Positions 19,178 to 27,583 of a stretch of 64,000 nucleotides of DNA are shown in pieces; the stretch's first letter is position 1; every line of letters starts with the position of its first letter. The notes below the pieces were generated by a model. That model was not told the origin of the DNA and searched no databases. It saw only the letters and a list, made by a program, of their open reading frames with translations. This stretch comes from Flavobacteriales bacterium (GTDB lineage: Bacteria; Bacteroidota; Bacteroidia; Flavobacteriales_C; GCA-002722245), in NCBI GenBank assembly GCA_023251095.1, contig JAHEZL010000011.1:58601-122600 (forward strand), in the 5' to 3' direction. A program made the position numbers and the translations under genes.

Positions 19178-19187
19178 AAAGGAGGAT

Positions 19188-20402
19188 TTAAAAATACGTT
19201 GAAAATCCAAATTGCAATCCCGATGTTTGCGATGCCGGATTAATCAGCAAATCATGCTGCCAGTGGTAACGGTAATTCAAACGCAACACGGTTTGTGCCG
19301 ACGGGCGGAAAGAAACTCCGGGAACAATCGCTAAAATATCATCTCCTATATTTCCATTGGTTTGAGTGAATTTCCCCAAATTGTAATCCACATATTCAAA
19401 TCGGAAACACGCATTGATCTTCGCTTTTTCAAATTTTAAAATTGATCCCTTATACAAAGGCTGAACAACATCAACATAAAAACCCATTTGCTGCTTGCCA
19501 AATTGTTGCGCAATTCCCGAAGGAACATTCACACTCACCATATCCACTTCTCCATTGACAACCGTTTGATTAGCGATAGTGGTATTGAAATCCACAGCAA
19601 AAGCATTGGCCCATCTTTGTGCATCCACCACTACTCCATCCATTTTCCATTTATTGTAAACACCAAACATAGTAGACAAACCTATCTCCCCTATTTTACG
19701 ATGTTTGAGTGCAATTTTCGCAGTGGTCATTGGTAAACCACTGTTGCTTTCTTCAAATTTTTCGGCGTTCGATTTGCCGGCAGCCAGAGAAGTGCGGTTG
19801 TCGGCATTATCAATAATTTTCCCGTCGAAACCATTAGTGAAGTAAAGTTCATAAGCCAACGACATGTTGTGCGCAAAAACTTTTCCGTGCAAACCGAAGC
19901 CTACATTGGATAAAGTGGCAGGTAATATTGTAGTGGCGGAAAGCGGACGATCAATAAATTCCCAACGCGGACCATCGTGATTTTGATTAAACGCGCCAAT
20001 CGGATTCATCACAATTCCTCCGCGTAAATTCAACATCGGGTGCAACTCTAAATCCATCGCCGCATATTCCAGATTGATTTCTTTTGTACCGTCTTCAAAT
20101 TCTATTTCCGATAAAAACTTTATTCTTTTGGAAATCGTTGATGAAAAAAACAAAGTGAAACGGCGAAACTGAAAAGAAAATCCATCACTCACACCATCTG
20201 TTCCCATGTATTGCGTATTTGCTTCAAGGTAACCGCCAATAGCGATAGGCGATTTTCCAATGACTAAAAACGGACGATTAAAAATCGCATCGCTGTTCAT
20301 CACCATCGCCGAAGTATCACGCGGAATGCGTTTTATAAAAGCACTGTCCTGTGCCTGTAATCCGAGAGAAAAAAGAATAAATAAAACGAAAATATATCTC
20401 AT
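19188..20402 (-). CDS. Outer-membrane porin-like beta-barrel
   Basis: A 404-residue barrel with a signal peptide (FVLFILFSLGLQAQ). It has the look of phosphate-selective porin O/P-type proteins: GGYLEANTQYMG, FQFRRFTLFFSSTISKRIKFLSEIEFEDG, DLELHPMLNLRGGIVMNPIGAFN, and an aromatic C-terminus (GLQFGFSTYF). It is the last gene of a three-gene unit with the Rieske lipoprotein (6 bases upstream) and the di-heme cytochrome. The substrate is unknown. Confidence 0.8.
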   Translation of the reverse strand: MRYIFVLFILFSLGLQAQDSAFIKRIPRDTSAMVMNSDAIFNRPFLVIGKSPIAIGGYLEANTQYMGTDGVSDGFSFQFRRFTLFFSSTISKRIKFLSEIEFEDGTKEINLEYAAMDLELHPMLNLRGGIVMNPIGAFNQNHDGPRWEFIDRPLSATTILPATLSNVGFGLHGKVFAHNMSLAYELYFTNGFDGKIIDNADNRTSLAAGKSNAEKFEESNSGLPMTTAKIALKHRKIGEIGLSTMFGVYNKWKMDGVVVDAQRWANAFAVDFNTTIANQTVVNGEVDMVSVNVPSGIAQQFGKQQMGFYVDVVQPLYKGSILKFEKAKINACFRFEYVDYNLGKFTQTNGNIGDDILAIVPGVSFRPSAQTVLRLNYRYHWQHDLLINPASQTSGLQFGFSTYF

Positions 20403-20408
20403 GTCGTT

Positions 20409-20849
20409 TTAAAATTGAATGTAAATATTTTCATTGTCAACCGTAGTTTTAAATTGCTGCAAATCCTGATCAGCCGGTGGATTCAACACTTTTCCTTTAT
20501 TGGTAAATTCACTGCCGTGACAAGGACACACCAAATATTCGCCCTGAGCTAAAAGCTCACAACCTTTGTGCGGACAGTACATCAGCAAAGCCGAATATTC
20601 GCTTTCACTGTGTTTGTATAAACAAATAGGGAATTCCGACTGGGCGATTCTTACCAAAACATATTTGCGTTCTTTGATTTTTTCACCGTCGGTAAAAGTG
20701 AATTCCGATTTTTTTACTGAAATGCGTTTGGTATCCACCACTGTTTTCGCAAAATAATTACTGGTGCTGCAGCCTTGTAAAAGGGCCGATAAGCCAACCG
20801 CTCCCACGCATAAAATCCCACAATCTTTTATGAAATCCCTTCTTTCCAT
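20409..20849 (-). CDS. Rieske 2Fe-2S lipoprotein
   Basis: A 146-residue exported iron-sulfur protein. Box 1 CPHKGC and box 2 CPCHGSEF give the cluster ligands Cys92, His94, Cys108 and His111, with Cys97-Cys110 as the likely stabilising disulfide. The N-terminus combines a twin-arginine-like RRDFIK with a lipobox (ALLQGC), as expected for a folded cofactor protein exported by Tat and anchored in a membrane. It lies 1 base downstream of the di-heme cytochrome gene and 6 bases upstream of a porin gene, so electron exchange with the cytochrome is plausible. No cytochrome b is nearby, so it is not a bc1 subunit. Confidence 0.88.
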   Translation of the reverse strand: MERRDFIKDCGILCVGAVGLSALLQGCSTSNYFAKTVVDTKRISVKKSEFTFTDGEKIKERKYVLVRIAQSEFPICLYKHSESEYSALLMYCPHKGCELLAQGEYLVCPCHGSEFTNKGKVLNPPADQDLQQFKTTVDNENIYIQF

Positions 20850-20850
20850 T

Positions 20851-22074
20851 TTACAATGATTTCAGAAATTTAATCAATTGGGCTTTTTCCGCATCAGATA
20901 AAGCAATAAAAGCCGCTCTTCTGCTGGCCGCTTCACCACTGTGTAAACTAATGGCGTTTTCAAAAGAAGTAGCTCTTCCGTCGTGCATTAAAAACAATCC
21001 TCCCTGCGACTCTTCTGCTAAACCTAAACCCCACAAAGGCGGTGTTCTCCATTCGTTGCTGGCCGCACTTCCTTCAGGATATTTATCATCCAGAGCAGTT
21101 CCCATGTCGTGCAAAAGGAAATCGGAATAAGGATAAAAAGTCTGATTGCTCAAGGCTGCTATATCCGATTCGGCGGTGGTAAAAGTAGAAACGTGACAAC
21201 TCACACAACCAATCTGGGTAAATAATTTTTCTCCCGCCACCACATCCGCATCCTCTGCATCTCTGCGCGGCGGCGCTTTTAGGGTACGCATATAAAACAC
21301 CAAACTGTTTACAAAATCAACCGAAACTTCGGGATCAGGAATGAGATCACCGGTATAAACGCCTAATTTATAATTGTACAAATCCACCATGTCGAAATCC
21401 GACGTAATGCCAATATCCTGTTTCAAGGCAAAAACCACCTGATCCTGAATAGTCACCTTTTCGGCCTTTTTACCAAAGCGCCCTATATATTGACCGTTGT
21501 TGCTAACATGAATGCTTTGAGGTAGGAAAAAAGAAGTTGGATTAACGTAATTCACCCGACCCGAAATCCCATCGGCATTTAAATCGGTGGAATCCACATT
21601 GGCCAATATCGACAAGTCATTCAAAGCAGCAATGTAGCCCAATCCCATAATAGCCGGGGCCATTCGTTTGGTAAACACGTTGGCTTCCGAAGGCAGGTCT
21701 TCTGCCGAATAATCATTGATGCAATGTTGTTGTAACTGGGGGCCGCCTTTAGCGATCAGATAATCTACCGATGGTCCGTTAACTAAGGCAAAGCGGGTAA
21801 CCACGTTGGAAGGATGTCCCTTTCCGTTGCCTGTATGGCAATTGGAACAGGAATTTTGAACGAATACCGGTCCCAAACCTTCCTCAGTAGTAAATATTTT
21901 AGCAAAGGCCGCATCACCTATCAAATGTAGTTTTTCTTGTTGCATGGTTAAACCCGGAATGGTTCCGGCCAATACATCTTCATCCTTTACAGGAGTAGGC
22001 AATAATTTTTCGCAGGATACGAGTACCGTTACTAAAATTAAAATCGCAAGAATGACACTAGATTTCTTTTTCAT
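20851..22074 (-). CDS. Di-heme oxidoreductase-like c-type cytochrome (DHOR/DUF1111 family)
   Basis: About 407 residues, lipoprotein signal (LILVTVLVSC). Two heme c motifs are present: CSNCH near residue 76 and CVSCH near 291, the latter after DVVAGEKLFTQIG. Other family blocks are DADGISGRVNYV, YSDFLLHDMGTALDDKYPEG and EWRTPPLWGLGL...HDGRA. The family is related to MauG/di-heme peroxidase folds; members are periplasmic or surface electron carriers often found with imelysins. A paralogue lies at 51860-53260 beside imelysins, while this copy sits with a Rieske protein and a porin. The ATG at 22074 is used, not the TTG two codons earlier. Confidence 0.88.
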   Translation of the reverse strand: MKKKSSVILAILILVTVLVSCEKLLPTPVKDEDVLAGTIPGLTMQQEKLHLIGDAAFAKIFTTEEGLGPVFVQNSCSNCHTGNGKGHPSNVVTRFALVNGPSVDYLIAKGGPQLQQHCINDYSAEDLPSEANVFTKRMAPAIMGLGYIAALNDLSILANVDSTDLNADGISGRVNYVNPTSFFLPQSIHVSNNGQYIGRFGKKAEKVTIQDQVVFALKQDIGITSDFDMVDLYNYKLGVYTGDLIPDPEVSVDFVNSLVFYMRTLKAPPRRDAEDADVVAGEKLFTQIGCVSCHVSTFTTAESDIAALSNQTFYPYSDFLLHDMGTALDDKYPEGSAASNEWRTPPLWGLGLAEESQGGLFLMHDGRATSFENAISLHSGEAASRRAAFIALSDAEKAQLIKFLKSL

Positions 22075-22182
22075 TATCAATTAATCAGCCTACTAATATA
22101 AATAGATTTTTGTAAATGGAAAATAAAGTTTAGGTGAGCCTAATTAACAAACTGCCAAATGACAGGAAAACAAACATAACAC

Positions 22183-22339
22183 CTACGTCATTGCAACTCA
22201 TTACACCCAGTCCGTCATTGCGAAATTTTTGTACTCAAAAATGAAGCAACCTCATCATACGCTTCTTATTTACTGAACCTCATGAGTTTGCTTCATTTTT
22301 GAGTACAAAAATTTCGCAATGACGGACTAGGTGACGTAG
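22183..22339. repeat. Long palindromic intergenic element (41-bp arms)
   Basis: Perfect 41-bp inverted arms (22209-22249 and 22288-22328), containing GTCATTGCGAAATTTTTG, enclose 38 bases; an outer 8-bp pair (CTACGTCA 22183-22190 / TGACGTAG 22332-22339) extends the stem. The core phrase GTCATTGCGA with GAAGCAA resembles repeats scattered in many bacterial genomes. No ORF. The element fills the gap between the di-heme cytochrome start and the rpmE2 terminator. Confidence 0.85.
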
Positions 22340-22384
22340 TAGGTTCAATGATAACGTGCGTAAAAAGTCTGTAAACAAAAAAAA

Positions 22385-22403
22385 CCCTTCGAAATTCGAA
22401 GGG
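22385..22403. terminator. Bidirectional terminator after rpmE2
   Basis: CCCTTCG-AAATT-CGAAGGG is flanked by A runs and T runs, so it works for minus-strand rpmE2 transcription and also from the other side. Confidence 0.85.
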
Positions 22404-22430
22404 CTTTTCTTTATAGTATTTGCTAAACGC

Positions 22431-22682
22431 TTATTTCGCGTGTTTTGCGTATCTGTTTTTGAATTTATCAATTCTACCTGCAGCATCCACAAGGTTCATT
22501 TTACCTGTGAAGAAAGGGTGAGATGACATGGAGATATCTAATTTATACAAAGGATATTCTTTTCCTTCGTACTCAATTTTGTCGCTTGTAGCAGCGCAAG
22601 ACTTAGTTAAATACATGTCTCCGTTGGTCATATCTTTAAATACAACTTCTCTGTATTCTACCGGGTGTGTGTCTTTTTTCAT
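22431..22682 (-). CDS. rpmE2: 50S ribosomal protein L31 type B
   Basis: An 83-residue L31 of the type B form: MKKDTHPVEYREVVFKD, SHPFFTGKMNLVDAAGRIDKFKNRYAK. It lacks the four-cysteine zinc site of the C+ form (only one Cys, in SCAATSD), so it does not need zinc. It has its own promoter (22706-22736) and terminator. L31 helps join the two ribosomal subunits. Confidence 0.96.
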   Translation of the reverse strand: MKKDTHPVEYREVVFKDMTNGDMYLTKSCAATSDKIEYEGKEYPLYKLDISMSSHPFFTGKMNLVDAAGRIDKFKNRYAKHAK

Positions 22683-22705
22683 ATCAATTATACTTTAATG
22701 GGCGA

Positions 22706-22736
22706 CAAAAATAAGGATTGTTTTTGTTTCAACCAA
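22706..22736 (-). promoter_or_regulatory. Promoter of rpmE2
   Basis: On the minus strand TTG (22734-22736), 20 bases, TATTTTTG (22706-22713): an exact match to the Bacteroidota consensus. The -33 box lies inside the 3' end of the upstream membrane protein gene. The predicted 5' UTR is about 17 nt. Confidence 0.8.
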
Positions 22737-24171
22737 CTTTTTCGTCCAACAAAATTTCTTCAATGCGTTTTATTCCCTTTTTATTCATCACCAAACGGTA
22801 CCTTTTCATGAGTGATTCATCGGGTCCGTCAAACTCAAACACCAGGTTGATGTGGTAAACCCGGTCGGCCTTTACCTTTTTGATGTTGTTTTCATACATA
22901 TAGTATAAATCGCGATCGGCCTCCTCCATGTTTTTAGTGAAGCCCATCACATTGAAACGCAAGATATCGGTGATTTCATTAATGCCTATCTTATCGAACA
23001 ACTTCTCTATTTCCGCGCTGTACAGATTGGTGTGCTTTTCAAAAAGCATGATATTCTGGCCGATGCCTTCACTTTCGATATCCAGTATTTTACTGGAGCG
23101 GCGCAAACTCAGAATTTCGTCGGGAACGAGCTCCTCCTTCATAAAGGAGAGGCGCTGGGTACGATAACCTACATTTTTTTTGTTGTCGCTGAACAACTCG
23201 TATTTAACATCATACATCTTACCCCTCATTTTTTCGGCGGCATAGTCCCTCACCCACTCTTTAATCCTGTCTTTAAGGATATACCCCACTACCAAAGACA
23301 TAAAAAACATAAACGAAATTTGTCCATATACCTGCTGAAAATAAAAGGCCACCCCCGTTGCAAAAATCATGGCTACCGCAGCCCCTATAGCAAAGGCATA
23401 CTCCCTGTTTCTGTTGATTTCCTTATGATTCACTTTAGGACGCAAAAACATACCGTTCAAAAAATATTTCCTGAAAGTGCTGCTGCGGTACATCACGTTT
23501 TCATTCTCCCCCTCCGGCTCCACCACCGATTCATATTTACAGAGTTCTTGGTATTCCACCATTTCACGGATAAAATCTTTTAAGATCTGCTCATCGCGAA
23601 TGCGTATTTTCTGGTAACAAAAGGAAAGTAGGAAAATAGAAATGTATTCATCGGCATATAAAAAAACACTCATCCGGTGTTTAACAAAATTGAGTCGCAC
23701 CAGCATGTCCTTCAACTTCCTGAACTCGTTCCATATTTCTTTTGTATCGCTAATGAACTGAGTATAATCAATCATTTCGCCGCGTTGCGCGCGACGTAAA
23801 AAATCAACTGCCCATTCCTTAAAGGAAACAACAAACAATTTTACGGTGAACTCAAAATTCTGAAGCATTTCCTGATCGTCGCGATTGTCCACCGACTGGC
23901 AAATAATTTCTTCAATGTGGCGAATGGAAAAAGATGCGTCGCAAATCAACTCCTGCTTGGTTTTTAGCGGCACCGAGAAATGCAGCAAATTCTGAACATC
24001 TTTTAAAAAGTCCTCTTCCTTATAATTGTAACGATCGACAAGTAAATTTCTGGGTAAAAAATAATATAATCTCACCTTGTATTTCTCCTTCTCCATATTG
24101 GAATGGAAAGGATATTTCAAAACAATATCGAACTGGAATTTATCTAAAAGCTCTGTTTTGATATTCAACAT
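22729..24171 (-). CDS. Conserved membrane protein of unknown function
   Basis: About 480 residues, mostly charged and helical, with two adjacent membrane segments in the middle (AFAIGAAVAMIFATGVAFYF and ISFMFFMSLVVGYI, near residues 275-310) and soluble regions on both sides. No signal peptide is present, so both ends probably face the cytoplasm. The start MLNIKTELLDKF at 24171 is chosen because the 14 codons upstream look non-coding. I recognise no domain. It is divergent from the beta-helix lipoprotein gene. Confidence 0.7.
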   Translation of the reverse strand: MLNIKTELLDKFQFDIVLKYPFHSNMEKEKYKVRLYYFLPRNLLVDRYNYKEEDFLKDVQNLLHFSVPLKTKQELICDASFSIRHIEEIICQSVDNRDDQEMLQNFEFTVKLFVVSFKEWAVDFLRRAQRGEMIDYTQFISDTKEIWNEFRKLKDMLVRLNFVKHRMSVFLYADEYISIFLLSFCYQKIRIRDEQILKDFIREMVEYQELCKYESVVEPEGENENVMYRSSTFRKYFLNGMFLRPKVNHKEINRNREYAFAIGAAVAMIFATGVAFYFQQVYGQISFMFFMSLVVGYILKDRIKEWVRDYAAEKMRGKMYDVKYELFSDNKKNVGYRTQRLSFMKEELVPDEILSLRRSSKILDIESEGIGQNIMLFEKHTNLYSAEIEKLFDKIGINEITDILRFNVMGFTKNMEEADRDLYYMYENNIKKVKADRVYHINLVFEFDGPDESLMKRYRLVMNKKGIKRIEEILLDEKVG

Positions 24172-24247
24172 CAGGGAAATAATTTTATAATTAAAACGTA
24201 CTGTAAAGTACAAAGTTTAAACTTTAGCGTCTTATATTTACGGCTAC

Positions 24248-25684
24248 ATGAAAAAAGTTATTCAGTTTATAGTATTAATATTCGCAGTGATAATAGTGAT
24301 TCACGCTTGTAAAAAAGACCTTATCACCACCGATGCCAATGCTAAACTGAGCTTCTCCGCTGACACCGTTTTTTTTGATACCGTTTTTGCTACAATAGGC
24401 TCTTGCACTCATAAATTTAAGGTTTACAACAACAACGATAAAAAGGTCAGCATCTCTTCCATCAGCTTAAAAAACGGAGCTTCTTCTTTTTTTATTTTGA
24501 ATGTTGACGGCGTAGCGGGCGCCAGTCATAAAAATGTTGAGATCGGCGCAAAAGACAGCATTTTCATTTTTGCCGAAGTAACCATTGATCCTCAAAACAC
24601 CAATACACCCTACGTGGTGGAAGAAAAAATACTTTTCGAAACCAATGGGAACAGTCAGGATGTGGATTTGGTGGCCTGGGGACAACGCGCCATTTTTCAC
24701 AAAGCACCTACCGGATTTTCGGCTTTTGCCATCGGCAATGAATTCTGGAACAGCGATACACCGCACGTGGTATATGGCATTGGCGTAGTAGATTCAGGGA
24801 AATTACTAACGATCACACAAGGCGCTCAGATTCATTTTCATGGCGGTGCGGCGCTCTATGTGAATAAAGATGCAACATTAAAAGTGCTGGGATCAAAAGA
24901 TCAGCGCGTGGTTTTTCAGGGCGACCGGCTGGATCCTGAGTATGAAGAAATTCCCGGACAATGGCAGGGCATCTATCTTTCGCCGCTCAGCAAAGACAAT
25001 AAAATCAATTACGCCATTATAAAAAATGGAACGATAGGCATTCAGGCCGATACGGTTAACGGCAGTAATCCTACTTTGATTTTAAGAAATTCATGGATCA
25101 GGAATATGAGTCAGATAGGCCTTTTCGGAAGAGGCGCCACTATTGAAGCATACAATTCCCTGATCACCAATTGCGGAACGTATTGTGCCGCTTTCACGAT
25201 GGGCGGCAGTTACCAGATGTTTCAGTGCACCATTGGCAATTACTGGGAAGGAAGCGCTTCGCGAAAAACACCTGCATTGATTGTAAACAATTGGTTTCAG
25301 GCGGCCAGCCTTCAGGTGATCCCCCGAAATCTGGTGAAAGCCGATTTCCACAATTGCATCGTTTATGGAAATATAACGGGAGAAGTCACTTTAAGTAAAG
25401 ACGACGGAGCTGCTTTCAACTTCTTATTTGATCATTGTTTGCTTAAAGTTGATCCTGATAAAACAACTACTACCGGAGCGGAATATGTTAGCTGCATCAT
25501 CAACAAGGACCCTAATTTCAACAGTACCACAAATGATTATAATTTAGACAACGGCTCTCCTGCGCTTCAGGCAGGCGACCTCACGACAGTCACCGCCAAC
25601 TTCGCCAATTTATCCAGCGATATGGAAGGAACAACAAGAACCGACGGTCCGAACCCCGATATTGGCGCTTTGGAAAAACAATAA
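24248..25684 (+). CDS. Right-handed beta-helix lipoprotein
   Basis: A 478-residue lipoprotein (VIIVIHAC, Cys21). An Ig-like N-terminal region (residues about 30-150) is followed by a parallel beta-helix with short repeats such as YAIIKNGTIGIQADTV, LRNSWIRNMSQIGL and AYNSLITNCGTYC. It closes with the choice-of-anchor Q-type ending PDIGALEKQ. Such proteins usually sit on the cell surface and bind or cut polysaccharides, but no catalytic motif is evident. It is followed by an Omp85-type barrel after 54 bases. Confidence 0.78.
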   Translation: MKKVIQFIVLIFAVIIVIHACKKDLITTDANAKLSFSADTVFFDTVFATIGSCTHKFKVYNNNDKKVSISSISLKNGASSFFILNVDGVAGASHKNVEIGAKDSIFIFAEVTIDPQNTNTPYVVEEKILFETNGNSQDVDLVAWGQRAIFHKAPTGFSAFAIGNEFWNSDTPHVVYGIGVVDSGKLLTITQGAQIHFHGGAALYVNKDATLKVLGSKDQRVVFQGDRLDPEYEEIPGQWQGIYLSPLSKDNKINYAIIKNGTIGIQADTVNGSNPTLILRNSWIRNMSQIGLFGRGATIEAYNSLITNCGTYCAAFTMGGSYQMFQCTIGNYWEGSASRKTPALIVNNWFQAASLQVIPRNLVKADFHNCIVYGNITGEVTLSKDDGAAFNFLFDHCLLKVDPDKTTTTGAEYVSCIINKDPNFNSTTNDYNLDNGSPALQAGDLTTVTANFANLSSDMEGTTRTDGPNPDIGALEKQ

Positions 25685-25738
25685 TTAAAAAGCGGCTTAA
25701 TTTTTGCTTCAAAAACAGCGCACTGTAAAACTCAAAAA

Positions 25739-27076
25739 ATGAATTTTAAAATTTCGCTGCTTTGCCTGTTTTTTTCTTTTATTCACTTCACCATTGAAGC
25801 ACAAATTTCTTCCGATTCCATAAAACTTCCCTTCAGCATTGCGCTGGAAAAAAAATTATGCACCGAAGACATAGCCAACAAAAAAGAAGGAGTCTACCTT
25901 ACCGGAATTCCTGATATCAGCTCCGATCCGGTAAACGGAATTGGTTTCGGTGCTGAAGGATCAATCTTTTTTAACGGCAAAAAAAATGATCCTTTTTTTT
26001 GTTTCACACCCTATCGGGCCGCCGCTAACCTTGCTATTTTTTACACTACAAAATCACAAAGAGAAATCAAACTCGATTTCGATATCCCTTATGTTTTCAA
26101 TAGCAAATGGCGATTGCGCGGTGAACTGGCCTATGAAGTAAATCCTAATAATTTGTACTTCGGCGTAAATACAAAATCACTTCAAGGTCTCAGCTATTAC
26201 CCGGGCAACGATAGTTCAAAAACGCTTGTCAACAATGCTAGTTACAATGATTACGAAAACGCTCTCACCGGAAATAGCGCCGACTTTAACACGTACCAAA
26301 AACAAGAGGCCATTATAAATCTCAGCGCAGAACACTCTTATTTTGATGGCCGAATCCGGGCATTGATAGGCATTGAAGCCGCCAGTATTAATATTACCAC
26401 ACCACTCAACAAATACGCTTTGCTCCAACAGGATGCGCGCTCCAACAAAGTTTTGGGCTACGGCAAAAATTTAATTACCTTTTTACAAGTGGGCTTGATT
26501 TATGATACCCGTGACCTTGAACCCGATCCTTCCAGCGGATCTTTTGCCGAACTCACCAACGAACTATCACTACAAGCGCTAGGCTCCCAGTTTAATTTCA
26601 ATAAAATTTTTGTTCACTACAATTACTATCACCGGATTTTTCCCTCTGTATTAAAAAAATGGGTTTTTGCAGGCCGCATTGGTTTAGGTTATACCTCAGG
26701 CGATGCACCTTTTTATGAGTATCAGGACCAATGGAGCTCTGAAGGAAGTATTGAAGGATTGGGCGGGGGACATACCATGCGCGGCTTCAAACAAAGCAGA
26801 TTTTTAGGAAGAGTGATGGAGTTCACCAACCTTGAACTGCGCTGCCGTTTATGGCAATTTAAAGCCCTTCAACAAAATTTAGCCTTTAGCCTTGTTCCCT
26901 TTGTTGATGCCGGTGGTGTGTGGGACGATTTCAATAAATTAAATTTCAATAATTTTCGTTACTCGGAAGGATTGGGTTTGCGCATTGCATGGAACACCAA
27001 TACTATTTTGCGTTTTGATTACGCAGTATCAAAAGAAGACCACCAGTTCTTTTTTGAGTTGAATCATGCATTTTAA
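25739..27076 (+). CDS. BamA/TamA (Omp85) family outer-membrane protein
   Basis: A 445-residue protein with a signal peptide (IHFTIEAQ) and an Omp85 C-terminal barrel: YDTRDLEPDPSSGSFAELTNEL, then GHTMRGFKQSRFLG, the form of the conserved VRGF lid-lock loop, and the final strands LRFDYAVS and FFFELNHAF. It is too short to carry several POTRA domains, so it is a bare surface-antigen-type barrel. It may insert or pass the lipoprotein encoded just upstream, but the role is open. Confidence 0.87.
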   Translation: MNFKISLLCLFFSFIHFTIEAQISSDSIKLPFSIALEKKLCTEDIANKKEGVYLTGIPDISSDPVNGIGFGAEGSIFFNGKKNDPFFCFTPYRAAANLAIFYTTKSQREIKLDFDIPYVFNSKWRLRGELAYEVNPNNLYFGVNTKSLQGLSYYPGNDSSKTLVNNASYNDYENALTGNSADFNTYQKQEAIINLSAEHSYFDGRIRALIGIEAASINITTPLNKYALLQQDARSNKVLGYGKNLITFLQVGLIYDTRDLEPDPSSGSFAELTNELSLQALGSQFNFNKIFVHYNYYHRIFPSVLKKWVFAGRIGLGYTSGDAPFYEYQDQWSSEGSIEGLGGGHTMRGFKQSRFLGRVMEFTNLELRCRLWQFKALQQNLAFSLVPFVDAGGVWDDFNKLNFNNFRYSEGLGLRIAWNTNTILRFDYAVSKEDHQFFFELNHAF

Positions 27077-27118
27077 TAAAGCTTTAATCGTATTACAATA
27101 TTTATTACTTTTAAAACA

Positions 27119-27514
27119 GTGAAGAAACTTTTAGCCATATCCTTACTCTCTCTTTATCTACTTGCTTTAACAGAAGTTGGACAACTTGTAAAGCTCCCTT
27201 TACTGGTAGATCACTTCATGGAGCACAAAGAAAAAGACCAGAATCTGTCTTTATGGGATTTCCTGTCCATGCACTATTCTCAAAGCAATACTACTGACGA
27301 CGACGACATGAAATTACCTTTCAAATCGCACAACGGTTGTATCAGCACCATTGTGATAGCTGCAATCCCTGCAAACTTTGATATTCCGGCAAATACAGTA
27401 TTTACAAAAAGTAAAAGCTACTCTGTTTATTCCGAAAAATTTTCACCCAGCTCCTTTCTTGCCAGCATCTGGCAACCGCCAAAATCCTGTTATTTTTTTT
27501 TGATCTCTGAATAA
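27119..27514 (+). CDS. Small exported protein preceding the RND efflux operon
   Basis: A 131-residue protein with a GTG start and a hydrophobic N-terminus (KKLLAISLLSLYLLALTEVGQL). The phrase LVKLPLLVDHFMEHKEKD is typical of a short Bacteroidota family encoded in front of heavy-metal RND pumps. DDDD and His-containing stretches could bind metal. It starts 69 bases before the pump gene. Function unknown. Confidence 0.72.
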   Translation: MKKLLAISLLSLYLLALTEVGQLVKLPLLVDHFMEHKEKDQNLSLWDFLSMHYSQSNTTDDDDMKLPFKSHNGCISTIVIAAIPANFDIPANTVFTKSKSYSVYSEKFSPSSFLASIWQPPKSCYFFLISE

Positions 27515-27583
27515 TCCATTTACGTCATCGTACTTGTGTTTATCAATGCTTTACAACATCAAATAAATTAACATTAGGAATTC

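Noticed and set aside
23032..23583. 183-codon plus-strand ORF inside the membrane protein gene at 22729-24171
   Set aside because: The minus-strand frame has regular membrane helices and charged helical segments; the plus frame is His/Pro-rich with no coding features.
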